Part shown: piece by piece, positions 13,002 to 25,537 of the stretch
Layout of the letters: each line of letters starts with the position of its first letter
Position numbering within the stretch: position 1 is the stretch's first letter
Origin: Pelodera strongyloides
Lineage: Eukaryota > Nematoda > Chromadorea > Rhabditida > Rhabditidae
Reading direction: 5' to 3'
NCBI GenBank assembly: GCA_036852015.1
Contig: JAANDG010000468.1
Location: forward strand, 52,922-116,921
DNA length: 64,000 nt
Position numbers and translations under genes: made by a program
The notes under the pieces: generated by a model
Database searches by the model: none
What the model was told of the DNA's origin: nothing
Seen by the model: only the letters and a program-made list of their open reading frames with translations

Positions 13002-16000
13002 TTTTACTTTCCGTTCTTTTTTGAGCAATCATTGGTTGAGGCGGCCACATTTTGCCCTAATCCCAGAACATTCAATGGGCTGTCTGCCCAGCTCTCTTCT
13101 ACAGAAAACATTCATCACTGGACAAACGAATATCAATTATGCGGTGCGTTTCGTTTTATCTTACCAGAGGCTATTGTAACGCATTTGTAACGCGCAGGTA
13201 AATCAAAAGTTTTTGTTTGCTCTAAACGCTAAAGTAATATCGACCGCGTGGCATCTAAAAATCGTTGTTGAAATTCTTAACGAATTGTACATTAATAACT
13301 GTGAAGTACATGCATTAGGTGCGTATTTCAGGCAAGAAATCAAAGGTGGGCACAACGAGTTTCGGAAGCAGAAATCAACGGAGGATCTTTTCGGTCAGGG
13401 ACTTCTGAATCGGTAACCACGGAGGCGGCAACAACGACGAGAACTGAATGTAGCACAGTAGATGCACCTTTACTAAAGGTAGTTTTAATAATGAAACTAA
13501 TGTTAAGTTTGTTCAATACAACCTTTATGTTAATTAGAGCGCTTTCATTAGATACGATTTTCGAATTCACATTTCCATGCATTGTTGAAAATTCATAACT
13601 TCAACAATAGAAACATTGTTCCAGGAATACTTCGAACACAGTGCTCGGTTGGAAAGAGCTGATGCCGCTGGAATTCTATTGAGAGAGATCACTTTTCTGA
13701 AACAAGCAGATCAGTGGCTTCTCTTGAGCACGCTTTTTGAAGAAATAACTAGTGTGGCTGTACAGCTGAGGTTTGCTCTGAACGTTATGTGTGCATGTAA
13801 CATAAGAATTTGTACGTGAGTGTGCTAGTTAAACATTAAAGATCCCTAATTTGTTAGCTGTTCAGCTGTATACACTGAAAATTTAGATTTGCCTATGAAA
13901 CAAACCATCAGGTTACCTTGTTCACAGATGACTTATCCGAGTTAGAATTTGTAAGTTCTATTATTTACTATTTCGTAGTTTTTAATTGATAGGGGTAAGT
14001 TCTTACATAAAAGTTTATTAGGCATGTCTTGCTGTCAATTCTTTGACATCGAAACTTTGAGTTATGATTGAGAGAGTTAAGCTTCGTCTTGTTTTCAGAT
14101 TCGCAACAAGTGTGTGCTATCATATAATAATGATACATCGAAAATATACATACTTGTGCAGTTTTGGGAACGAAATGTGATCGAATGTTATCAGAAACTG
14201 AAGTCGATACATGGTCAGTGTTGCGCTTTCAATAACTGTTATCCTTATTTTCTATTTTTTTTCTCACTTCACTTTTCTAAGGAGGCGACACTCAAATTTA
14301 TTTAAATCTTTTCCACAAAATTGGCCAGTTTTTTTTTATTATTCTTCCAGAAAAACTGACTAACGAGGAGTTCGATGCCCGAAGTGTCAATCAGAAGATT
14401 GAAAGACGAAGTAAAATGAAGGAGAAGTTCCTGAAATGCGGGGATATTTTGAGATGTGCCTTGAAGATGTATTCAAGAACAGCACTCCTTCAACAGGCCC
14501 ATCAGCTCGCCCAGGAGTAAGTGGGTGGCCAAGTTTGAGGCTGATTTTTTATCAACCCTTCAGCTTGCAATTTGATACTACGTGTGTTGGCTATCATCAT
14601 TTACACGCATCGATGTCACATCATTTACAATGTTTTATCACATTGATTTAGTACTCTGTAAATGTCAGCCTTTGCGTAGCTAATGGGGTGTTAACTCTGA
14701 CATCGATGAAGGTGCTTGCGGGAAATTTATTAAATCTAGCCGTGTTTATATTCAGACCACCTGTTGATCCCGAAGTTTTCCACTCGCTTATAAACGGATG
14801 GATTTCAACTGCCAGAAGGGACTCCCGGGACTGCACGGTAAAGGAAAAGATGTTTTATCCAGAGCTCATTACACAAAGTCTTTATACGCATAAAGTAATA
14901 TGTCAGGCAACTATGTGACACATGTAGAATATTCAATGGCCGTCTGATGACACAATAATCTGCTTAGGAATGCATCGCAGAAAAACAACAACTGGTCGCT
15001 TGTTTGGAGAAGCTGTTGGAAAACAATGATGCCAGAGAATTGTCTGAGGTATTTTGCATGGGGTAGTATTCAATATTGTTTAATATTGTCTGAGGGGTGG
15101 TGTACTTTTTTCTCGAACCAGACACAATCAGATGCGTTTTCCTTGAACAGTAGACACAATCAGAGATTGAAAATAAATAACAGTCACTATTGCATTTAGA
15201 CTATCAAAGAAGCTGTTGAAGTGTCCAAGAAGATGAGCGATAAGCTATTAAATACGTACCTTCAGTCAACTAACACCTTGAAAGTCACATCGGATGAGGC
15301 AAGTTTGTTATTTGAATTACAGTATCATAGGCACTTGAAATTAGCGAATATTGGCTCAACGAGTAATGCCATCAGTTTAAGTTTGCTAACCAAGACCAAG
15401 ACCGCAGTTTAAATTAGCGAATAAATAACTATGCGTTTGTAGAATACGAATCCCAAACCAACGTCAACATTAGGCTTTCAGCTAACTAACGAATTGCGAC
15501 ATATCCGCACGAAATGGGATCTGGATGTCTTTAATGTGGTCAGTTCTTCGTATAGCTTTAATCCTAGGCAGTGGGCTCTTGAATCACAGTTATTATGGCT
15601 TTATTTATAGTTTTTATTAGTAATAATACCATACTTACAGCACAACATTTCTCGCACCGAGCCTGACTATTCCCCGATGAATATTCCAAGTGTAACTCAT
15701 CCAATAATTCGGTTTTCGCTTACTGAGGTAAGAAATGCCCAAGTGTGAGTTCTGGCCCATGAATGCGAATGTAAAGAGTTTTCTCAAATTCCGAAGCCGA
15801 GAAATGTACACTGAAATAAAGTTTACGTATGTTAAGAGTCTTTAAGAAAAAAGAGTGACACCGATGAAATTCTAGTCATTGTTACGAAAAAATCCTCTCT
15901 TTGGTTTCTTGAAAAAAAAAAGAATTCCTGTCTTTGTTATATCCAGGCGGTCATCTCGTTGCTGCATCCAACTTGTGTGCAGTTCATTACGGATGCCAAG

Positions 16001-16391
16001 AATACATCAAATTCAAATGGAACCGATGCTGACGAAATTAAAAGTGGAGATGGTAGATGATTCCCTTGTCAACTTTCTGAATATAGCTCGAAGAATATAA
16101 TGATAATAATTAATTTCAATATTTTCCGGTAACGCTGCCGCAACACCGATTGTGATGACCGTTTCGCCCAGCTACATAGGCGACGATAATTCATCCGAAG
16201 AAGGCAATCGACGTACCTTCATTGTTGAGTCCGGAGGTTCAACTGGAACAAGGCTCAATGGACCTCTGAATCCTGACGTGGAAGAGATCAACAGTTCGCG
16301 GTCGGTGTTGAGCTCAACCACTAGACCATCCGTAATTTCTTCCTCATCTGAGCACGATTCATCACTTGAGTTAACTGATGAAGATGAATAG
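13002..16391 (+). CDS. Unrecognised multi-exon protein, coiled-coil-like
   Basis: A continuous frame of about 524 codons is built from 13002-13175, 13332-13478, 13625-13770, 13887-13950, 14099-14213, 14351-14516, 14756-14837, 14968-15048, 15200-15298, 15443-15538, 15641-15727, 15947-16052 and 16180-16391. The start is not resolved (see 12762). The middle is helical and charged, with coiled-coil-like stretches such as EYFEHSARLERADAAGILLR, QLVACLEKLLENNDARELSE and IKEAVEVSKKMSDKLLNTYL. The C-terminus is Ser-rich and acidic (SSSSEHDSSLELTDEDE) with no membrane segment. Phase agrees at every junction after the first, which strongly supports a real gene. The intron after 15298 appears to use a GC donor (GCAAGT). 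The last acceptor is uncertain: the frame also stays open upstream of 16180, but no AG lies there. Helix content suggests a cytoskeletal or trafficking scaffold, but I assign no function. Confidence 0.65.
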
Positions 16392-16396
16392 TAAAA

Positions 16397-16428
<32 letters not shown>

Positions 16429-18733
16429 CGAAGAACAATAAGATATCTGCAACGTGCCTCGCCCAAAAGAAACATTGCCCCCCGTACTAGTATTACTCGT
16501 AAATTGAAGGAAACTGGAAACTACATGCGGTTTTCGAGGAGAAATTTAGTTTGACACATCTTTTAGGGAGAAAACGTTGCTTTGATCACCATGGTATCGA
16601 TTAGATTTAGTGTGACAACTTAAAATTAGTGCGCACTGTTTTAAAGTTATGCGCATTGTTTTATGTCTTTAAAATCGTTCACCCGCCCTTCAATAAACGT
16701 TTTATACACTTACGGTTGTTCACATACGCGAATCTCATAGAATTTATCAGAAACATTACGACATCTATATCGAGCACAAGAGTTGGTTTACAGTATAGAG
16801 TTCTCGAGAAGAAAAAAAAACAAATATTTTCCCTTGTTGAATGCACGTCGAATCATAGCCGTGGGAAAGATAAACCAATAGAGTCAATATCGGACATCCA
16901 AACATCATATTCTCATGAATAAACATGAACAACCGACGTATCAGTGGGTGTATTGCCTTTCTCCAAGTTCGTAAGACAAGGTTAAGTACGCTGTACGGGA
17001 CATTGTACATTCTCCAAGCAAGTTTTCATTCTAATAATAAGATGTTAATGAGTAGTAAATTGAGAGTCTCAGGATCTCGAGTAGGGTTTTTTTCTTATTT
17101 TCATCGTTTTATGTTTTAATTCTCATTCACACAAACACTTGTTTGTTTTTAAGTTGAATTTTTTCTAGTACTGGCTGTATTGTTTTACAAGCACTTGATA
17201 AGCGCCTATAGAATGAAAGACAAACGCATTGTCTTGTCTGGGTAGTAGTAAATATAGACCATGCCAGTAACTCGGGATACAATAAACGATCTATCCTGTG
17301 CATCACATCATTTATTTCTTACCTCTCATCTTCTGTGAATTGATAATCTCTTCCAGCTGCACTTTGTCCGTTTGCTTCCAGTAACTGTTGTTTTTAGCGT
17401 CCTATTGCAATCAGCGTCCTTTTTAAGTGATTTTCATTCCAACGTCATCTGTCGTTTTTCAGTCGAGGTATTGCTTCGATGATTAGAAAATGCACTAATC
17501 ACCCCTAACAATTAAAATAACCTCAAATTATCATATGAAAAGTAAAGAGAGCGCCATGTGCTCTTTTTTAATGTAATAACTGTTAGTTGTTTTCAATGTG
17601 GCCCGTTGCTCAACTAATAATGGATAAGATTTATTCTCTTACCTAAGACCTGCCGCCCGCCGCGAGACACGAGTGGGAATCGGAAACGTGCATCTGAACT
17701 TGTGCTTCAAAAGAAACAGTAAAACTTGTTTTAATCACTCAAGATCAACTGTCCAAAAAAACCCTTCCGTTTTCTTATCAAATCTTCGCAATTATTTGTC
17801 AAATATTCAACTAAAATGGAAACCACATCCAAGTGATCGCGATCCTATATAATTCCATTCATTCGACATTCTACAGTTTGCTACTTTTGCTTAATTTCTC
17901 TAAACGAAGAATATTCTGCATGATTTGCTCCGGTTCTCCCTAATGTTGTATAACAATTAATTGTAATCGCTGATTAATTGCCAACTTTCGGTTGTATTCA
18001 CCCGGTTCCCATTTAAACTGTCAAGTCATCGTGAATAAGGAATGTGATAGATATCCAACTCATCATCCAAACCAAATCAAATCAGTTTGAATACCACACA
18101 CGCGTGGAATTCTGTGTTGGCAGTTGCAGTAGCTAATCTGTACCGTGTCGGAACCCAGCCACTCGTTTCCTATTGTTCTGTCCTTCCGTTAACCTTCTTG
18201 TTGGGAGCTAATAACATTCTTTTCTTTATCGCAAATCGTGTCTAAGACGCTTTATCGCGTCAAAACGGACGCCCTGCCCAGCGATAAATTTGAGTTGATT
18301 AATTTCCATTTTTGCACCTTAACAAAAACGGCTACTTACGAACCCTTGGTCTCTGAGCTAAGCAATGACGTATTCACTTTTAATTCAAATATTTGTGTTT
18401 GCGCATATATTTTTTACATCTTCAGTAAACAGTGGTTTGTTGAACACATCAACTTTATTTAATCTTAATGTAAATATGAAATAAATACTCATGCGTATTA
18501 GCTTCCATGTTGTTTTCCATATTTGTTGCTTTTCACATTTACTGATTTTGTTCTTGCTTCTTTGTCTGACGATATTCTTTTCCAGAATTGTACCAAGGCT
18601 CCGCAATTGGCGGATTGTGAATCCAGGTTGGACTATATTTAGAATCTTTGACTATTTTTACCGAATATAACCGAATTAACCAATGCATCAATTTATTAAC
18701 TTGGCAATCATAACTCTATTATTTGTATGTACA
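16392..18733. other. Intergenic, no gene seen
   Basis: Contains an AT microsatellite at about 16400-16428, directly after the stop codon of the preceding gene, and otherwise AT-rich sequence with scattered short frames lacking splice support. A short GC-rich block at about 17646-17690 is the only local compositional change. Confidence 0.5.
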
Positions 18734-18762
18734 TTGTCCTTTAGCCGAGATCCAACACGACG
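18734..18762 (+). promoter_or_regulatory. Likely trans-splice acceptor of SLC41-like gene
   Basis: TTGTCCTTTAG ends at about 18743, some 20 bases upstream of the ATG at 18763. It is placed like a nematode spliced-leader acceptor and supports this start codon. Confidence 0.5.
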
Positions 18763-21700
18763 ATGGTGGCTAACGGATACCCCCACGGCCCACACAAAGA
18801 GGACCCCGAAACGAGTGAGAATGCGGATCAAGAACATCACATTCATTTTACAAAAAATGGACACGAAAACGACGGAATTGATTTGGATGGCGACCATGAA
18901 GCAAATAAGTCGCATAATGCATCCCGGAGAGGTAAGAATTCACAAGAAGAACCTAACCTACCAATAAGACTCTTACTTTATGTGGTTGAGATTTGATGAA
19001 CGGAAGCCATGTATTTCTCATAATATAATGTTTATTGGTGAGTTCACGCATTGAAAAACCTGACTATATGTCAACTTCAATATGAATCAGAATCGTTAAA
19101 AGCGTTTAGGCTCTTGGATCAAGTCTCGCTCTCGTGCGAATACCACACTACGGTCAAGGGCTGCATCTATGCTCAGTCTACAGTCAATCAAAGATGTAAT
19201 GAGCAAGGAGACAATTATGACCATCTGGTTGCAGGTATGAACCATGTTTTTTCTGAAAACTAATGCGAACTACCGCTTACAATTGGTTGCACATGGACTG
19301 AATGAAACATTTAATTGATGAACAAATTTGGTCACATCTATACATCGAATAGTCCTCTAAAGGTATAGAAAAATATAAGCACTGGATTAATGTTTAAAAT
19401 TTTAGAGTGCCCTACCGTTTCTCATTGCTGGTTTGGGTTCAATTGGAGCTGGACAAGCACTCAATCAAGCACAACAATTCCCCCTTTTTGTGTTAGTTAA
19501 TCGTTGCCATATGTTCTTCGTCCCTTTTATGTAAATTTTATGAAAACTTATTTATTTCAGACATATTCCACAAATGATTGCCATGTCGACACCTCTAATG
19601 GGTTTGAAGGGAAATCTGGATATGACATTTGCTTCCCGATTAGCTACCATGGTTGGTTTTTATTTTGGTTACGGTTTACAGTTCAGTTGCCCATATAACT
19701 CGCTATCGTGAAGCTGCACACAAATTAAATGTAACCATATTTTCAGAGTCACCAAGGCAAGCTAGACACATGGAGTGGTATAAAACAACGTGTACCCATC
19801 AACATGGTTCTCGTGCAGGTAACATTGTCTTCATATTTTTTAGTTTAGAACATTTATATGAGTTGCATTCTGTTGTGTAGTGAGAACTTTTTAATGTTCC
19901 TCATGATTTGCTCCTTCTTCTTTAAGAATCCTTTCCATCCAGGCTCAAGCCATCGTGATTGCTCTATTCGCCGCCGGATTAACACTGGGACTTTCTGCTA
20001 TTCAAGTGGCGCTGAACATAAAAGGAGCTCCATCTGTAAGTATCATAACCGTCCAAGTATACCGTCAACAAAGCTCCATCAAATCATTGTTCCTCTTCCT
20101 CATATTATTTCGAGTTTTCTCATGTTACATTCTCATTGTGATTGCGTCCACCGCTAAGTTGTTTATTTATTTACTTATTAAATAACATCGAGGTTTCTAT
20201 CAAAAAATGTCCAGAAGAGAAATCAATGAATAAGGAACAATCGGTATTTTAGTCGATTAGCAATGGTTCCTTATTCTTAATGGCCTCGGTTTCCTCTGAT
20301 GTGTAAAAGACCCAGGCCCACGTAATGATAGTTATTTTACATTTTTTTCTATCTGGGGATCCAGTTTTGATAATAACTTCCACATTTTGCTACTGTATAA
20401 AATGCGGTTTTCACATCATAATTGCAAAAAGCTGTAGTTTTATCGCCGAAAACATCATAATAACTTTCATAACGTGGACTTGTGCTTTTAAGATGTATGT
20501 TGCATAGGATGACAACCTTCTTCCGCACGTCCCTTTAATGACTGCAACTGGATTGTTGACGATTTGTTCTTCTTGCACCTTTATGGACACTGTAATGGCA
20601 GCGATGGTCATCATTTCGAGGTAATATTGATACAATGCTGATACTGATTTTTATTGTAATGGGGAAGGCATACTAAGCAGATGTAGGAGAATAAGTTTGG
20701 TTTACACGGCTTTGTTACATTCCATTGTTCTTCTCATAATTTTGTAGACATGCTGTGCGATATCAGTTCCATGTGATGTTTGTTCTCACGAACTTAATTA
20801 GAACAGAGACCGACCGTCACTCTCAAAAAGCTGACCACTTTGAACTCTTATCTTTCAGTTTTTTATTAGGAGCGTTACGTAAATCTTCCGCGCTTCCACC
20901 GTGGAAAGATGTGAATTTATGGTCTTTCCAGGAGCTTATCAACCCAAAAATAGTTATAGTTGTTTGTAGTTTTCCGGAAAAAAACGTAATCATTTTGATC
21001 TTCTGCTTGGAATTGCATTAGGGGAACTTAGGCAGGGAGGGTTGCACTAACGGTAGACTGCCACAGGGATCTATTATTGCAGGCGAAAGAATGTGAACCC
21101 AGACAACATTACAGCGCCGATCGCTGCGAGTATGGGAGACTTGATATGCATGTGCTTGCTGGTAAGTTAGCATTATGACTATAAATGTGCAAAATAGTAG
21201 ATGAGTGTTGTGGTCAGTTGCCATGCGTAGTTACCAGAACCATAAGTTTTCCACCTTACAGGTTGCATATGGATCTGTGCTCTTTATTCCGTACAACAAG
21301 GGAAGTACCCAGAAATGGGAGACAGTGCCGGCCATTGCCGTCACAAGTGTCCTTATGCTTCTGTGGCCAATTTGGGTGTGGTGGTCGTCAAAGAATTATC
21401 GAACAAGACAAATGTTGAAAACGGCCTGGTTCTCACTTATTGGATCTGCACTTCTTTCCGGGTCAGTCAGATCACACAGCTGTTTCTGTTGTTGATGTGA
21501 TGTGCTCAACTGGTTGAAAAGAGAAACTGGCATATACTTCAGTACCTAGTTCTAATTGAAACTATTGCTGGCACAGGCAGACCAGCCTGTAGTCTGCTTT
21601 AGCCACGTAGTTCAAAAAATAGCTCAATGTTAAAATATCTTATCTTTTCTATATTTAGCAGTCGAAACAATTTGATGAGTAATTCTTTATTAAACATGCG

Positions 21701-24700
21701 AGACTATTTGTGGCTTAATTAACGTGGATGTGTTAGAGAAATTTACTATTCTACAAAAGCGCATAGCTTACATGCGAGCTGGATAGTATGCCTTGATGTT
21801 GTTCATTCATGTTTCACAAACTACCTCTCTAAACCGTAATTTTGTTCAGAGGTGCCGGTTTCATTCTGCAAATTGCTGTGAATAGTTTTCCTGAGATGTC
21901 GCTGTACCAACCTCTTATGGCTGGAATCGCAGGAAATCGAGTTGCCGTACAATCATCCAGAATCGCCTCTCTCATGTATAGAGATTACAAATTGGGGGAA
22001 TTGCCAGAAGGAAGGAGTCTCTGGAGATATCTGTCCCCTTGGAGGGCATATCTCGGACCAGGTAATTGAAGTACTAAGATGTTTTTCGTACACGAGTGCC
22101 AGAATTTTTGCAAGCCTGACTTTTTATGTGACATTTCCTTGAGGCTACCAATGTGCATATATATATATACACTCAGTATATTTCACTTATTATTTTCCGT
22201 AATTTCCTCTTTAATATGTATTCAATAAGCAATTCATTTAATTTCCATTAATTCTTCATATTCAAGATCAATCGAATTTCGAAAGTACATTCTTAGTTTC
22301 ACGCAGATGTTTCGACGTTGAGTTAATGACTTTTGTAAAAGTACATGTTAGGAAATAGTGAATAATAATAGAGGCGCAGACAAATGTCTGCAGCTGGCCC
22401 GTCTGGCCCTATTTTAGGGATCAAACTAAAATATCACGAACTATGGAATAGAGACGCTAAAGATAGAGAGTAATTAGGAAATACAATAAATTAGACATAT
22501 CCAGTAAATTAGGCCACGCCCCATAAAACCAGTACTTAAGGCCTCCCCGGCCCATTGAAATTGCCTTGATACATATGCTTCACGAATAAACCATTTGGAC
22601 TCGACGGTGTAATTTCACATGGTGCACCGGTCCCGACTGGCGCGAAATCCCGGACCGACACGACGACAGTAACCCGTGAGGCAACCAGTGAGCAGGCACC
22701 TGGAGTGGAAGGGTCCAGAGACTCACCCCCAGAGAGGCCGCTCGAGCTTATAGTACCGTGTGTGGCTTGGCCAGAGCTAAGTCCCACGAGAGGCTGTAAG
22801 CGCTGGTATATCCCCTAACGGCTTACATACTTTGCGTGAGGCCCCAGTGAGCAGGCACCTGGAGTGGAAGGGTCCAGAGACTCACCCCCAGAGAGGCCGC
22901 TCGAGCTTATAGTACCGTGTGTGGCTTGGCCAGAGCTAAGTCCCACGAGAGGCTGTAAGCGCTGGGATACCCCCACCAGCTTACATACTTTGCGTGAGGC
23001 CCCAGTGAGCAGGCACCTGGAGCGGAAGGGTCCAGAGACTCACCCCCAGAGAGGCCGCTCGAGCTTATAGTACCGTGTGTGGCTTGGCCAGAGCTAAGTC
23101 CCACGAGAGGCTGTAAGCGCTGGTGTGACCCAGCATTGTATCTGCTGTGGACCCACTTCAAGGACGCATCTGAAGCCACTGCTGCTCAGCCGCACTCGCG
23201 CAAGGACGCATATCGGGAGCCACTGCTGCTCAATTCAAGGACGCATCTGAAGCCATTGCTGCTCAGCTGCACTCGCACAAGGACGCATATCGGGAGCCAC
23301 TGCTGCTCACTTCAAGGACGCATCTGAAGCCATTGCTGCTCAGCTGCACTCGCGCAAGGACGCATATCAGGAGCCACCGCTGCTCAATTCAAGCATCTGA
23401 AGCCACTGCTGCTCAGCTGCACTCGCGCAAGGACGCATATCGGGAGCCACTGCTGCTCAATTCAAGGACGCATCTGAAGCCACTGCTGCTCAGCTGCACT
23501 CGGCAAGGACGCATATCGGGAGCCACTGCTGCTCACTTCAGGGACGCATCTGAAGCCATTGCTGCTCAGCTGCACTCGCGCAAGGACGCATATCGGGAGC
23601 CACCGCTGCTCAATTCAAGCATCTGAAGCCACTGCTGCTCAGCTGCACTCGTCACAAGGACGCATATCAGGAGCCACTGCTGCTCACTTCAAGGACGCAT
23701 CTGAAGCCACTGCTGCTCAGCTGCACTCGCGCAAGGACGCATATCGGGAGCCACCGCTGCTCAATTCAAGCATCTGAAGCCACTGCTGCTCAGCTGCACT
23801 CGTCACAAGGACGCATATCAGGAGCCACTGCTGCTCACTTCAAGGACGCATCTGAAGCCACTGCTGCTCAGCTGCACTCGCGCAAGGACGCATATCGGGA
23901 GCCACCGCTGCTCAATTCAAGCATCTGAAGCCACTGCTGCTCAGCTGCACTCGTCACAAGGACGCATATCAGGAGCCACTGCTGCTCACTTCAAGGACGC
24001 ATCTGAAGCCACTGCTGCTCAGCTGCACTCGTCACAAAGACGTATATCGGGAGCCACTGCTGCTCACACGTCACGCCAAGGACGCCCGTTCGAGGTTCAC
24101 AAAACAATGCCATGATGCGGACGACTCAAATTTTTCTCATGCTAACACATTTATTTGTCCTATTTTGCGATTTCTGAACATTCTCACATATTTGTCAGTA
24201 TTCAACCGTATTATAATAGTTGTTACGAACATGCTTTATGCTAACTCGCTTCGCTTTTTAGTTGCCGGGGGGGAGTGTGCATATATATATACACTCAGTA
24301 TATTTCACTTATTATTTTCCGTAATTTCCTCTTTAATATGTATTCAATAAGCAATTCATTTAATTTCCATTAATTCTTCATATTCAAGATCAATCGAATT
24401 TCGAAAGTACATTCTTAGTTTCACGCAGATGTTTCGACGTTGAGTTAATGACTTTTGTAAAAGTACATGTTAGGAAATAGTGAATAATAATAGAGGCGCA
24501 GACAAATGTCTGCAGCTGGCCCGTCTGGCCCTATTTTAGGGATCAAACTAAAATATCACGAACTATGGAATAGAGACGCTAAAGATAGAGAGTAATTAGG
24601 AAATACAATAAATTAGACATATCCAGTAAATTAGGCCACGCCCCATAAAACCAGTACTTAAGGCCTCCCCGGCCCATTGAAATTGCCTTGATACATATGC

Positions 24701-25537
24701 TTCACGAATAAACCATTTGGACTCGACGGTGTAAATTCACAACCAAAGTTTGTTTCAGAAAAAGATGCGCAGGCCGCCCGCCTTCTTCTGGCAACTGCAG
24801 TCCCCTTCCAAGCTATATTCGTCGGTCTGACGTATCTTGTTTCGTACCTGCTCCACCAGGCTGGGGTTGTAGATCCCCTACCGAAAATTAACTGGGTATT
24901 CACCCTTGGCTATCTGATAGCTGCGTTCTTCCAGGTTGGAAAATTTTTGTGTAATTTCTACAGTATTATCCGCTCAATAGATATGTATAGATATTTTCAT
25001 GGATGATTAGAACCCAGGGCCATTGCTAAAATAATAAGATTTGTTCAGAGAACAGGGAATAAAGCTTCTTTTTAGATTTTAATCCTGCTGTATTTCTGTC
25101 AATTGGTCGTTTTCGCGATGTGGCGATTCAAGATCGATCCCGATCTTCATTCAATTCCTATTCTCACGGGAATGGGAGATCTTATCGGTTTGTTCTTTAG
25201 AAATACAAAATGATTCCAAAACAGGGCGATTTGAATTGACTCCATCCCTCAGAAAACCAAAATAACCAAATTACTCATATTATCATATGTTGTGCGTGAT
25301 AGCTACGCCAAAAAGACACACACAACCAATTTACGCAATAATTACCACTAACTGGGGTTATAAATTGCAGCAATTGCCAGCACCTTATTTCAACGATTGT
25401 CCATGAAGAGCTGTCGCATAGCTGAATATCATGAAATCTTTATAGGAACTGCCCTGAGTCTCATCACCTATCTGGTCATATACCAGATTGCTCCCACCTA
25501 TGTACGAGCGTGTTGGGATGCGGATGCAAAATGCTAA
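18763..25537 (+). CDS. SLC41/MgtE-family divalent cation (Mg2+) transporter
   Basis: Thirteen exons join in phase: 18763-18931, 19110-19234, 19406-19491, 19561-19651, 19747-19818, 19943-20035, 20508-20620, 21083-21161, 21262-21461, 21850-22061, 24759-24934, 25076-25187, 25446-25537 (539 residues, normal for the family). The cytosolic N-terminus is His/Asp/Glu rich. Two MgtE-like halves follow, each with the family signature: PLMGLKGNLDMTFASRLATM in the first and GIAGNRVAVQSSRIASLMYR in the second. Other conserved blocks are ALPFLIAGLGSIGAGQ, NPDNITAPIAASMGDLICM and IPILTGMGDLIG. The two aspartates in the GD-L-I pattern are typical of ion-path residues. About ten membrane helices are visible. 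The product would move Mg2+ (or other divalent cations) across the plasma membrane. The intron between exons 10 and 11 is enlarged to 2.7 kb by an LTR element. Identity is firm; ion preference is by family only. Confidence 0.92.
22152..22619 (+). repeat. Left LTR of the SLC41-intron element
   Basis: Starts TGTGCATATA, contains a central segment rich in GC (around 22375-22410) and an AATAAA at about 22585, which could serve as polyadenylation signal. Nearly identical to 24276-24741. Confidence 0.92.
22620..22636 (+). other. Candidate primer-binding site
   Basis: TGGTGCACCGGTCCCGA directly follows the LTR. Its complement ends in ACCA as a mature tRNA does. The first nine bases are the same as the candidate site of the second LTR element in this window. 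Confidence 0.6.
22680..23125. repeat. Three tandem units of about 120-150 bp
   Basis: Units starting GTGAGCAGGCACCTGGAG at about 22687, 22847 and 23006 share over 100 bases at near identity, ending in AGGCTGTAAGCGCTGG followed by a variable spacer. They lie inside the LTR element. Confidence 0.9.
23155..24075. repeat. Tandem array of about 70-80-bp units
   Basis: At least eleven units alternate two related half-repeats: AAGGACGCATCTGAAGCCAC with TGCTGCTCAGCTGCACTCG, then AAGGACGCATATCGGGAGCC with TGCTGCTCA. Higher-order repeats of about 140 bp are visible from 23560 to 24010. Frames through the array give repetitive peptides that are probably not real proteins. Confidence 0.92.
24276..24741 (+). 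repeat. Right LTR of the SLC41-intron element
   Basis: Nearly identical to the left LTR. It ends 17 bases before exon 11 of the SLC41-like gene; between lie only the ACCAA duplication and AGTTTGTTTCAG, the native acceptor. Confidence 0.92.

Larger units (their letters stand above)
22152..24741 (+). mobile_element. Non-autonomous LTR retroelement inside SLC41 intron
   Basis: Two direct repeats of about 467 bp (22152-22619 and 24276-24741) begin TGTGCATATA and end TTCACA, giving the usual TG...CA ends. The element is flanked by a perfect 5-bp duplication ACCAA (22147-22151 and 24742-24746). A primer-binding-site candidate, TGGTGCACCGGTCCCGA, starts right after the left LTR at 22620. A polypurine tract GGGGGGGAG ends right before the right LTR (24267-24275). 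The 1.65-kb interior has no gag or pol and consists of two kinds of tandem repeats. It is therefore a TRIM-like element that needs proteins from elsewhere. It has the same orientation as the host gene. Confidence 0.92.

Noticed and set aside
16140..16179. Upstream extension of the last exon of the coiled-coil gene
   Set aside because: The frame is open and the ATG at 16155 looks attractive, but no AG acceptor precedes it in phase; the acceptor at 16178-16179 keeps the frame.
23079..23777. Open frames encoding KDAYREPLLLNS-type repeats
   Set aside because: They are read-through of the tandem DNA repeat, shift frame between units, and lack a start context or splice sites.
23155..24075. Regular short repeats resembling a CRISPR array
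   Set aside because: Units are imperfect, there are no unique spacers of constant length, no cas genes are nearby, and the array lies between LTRs in a eukaryotic intron.
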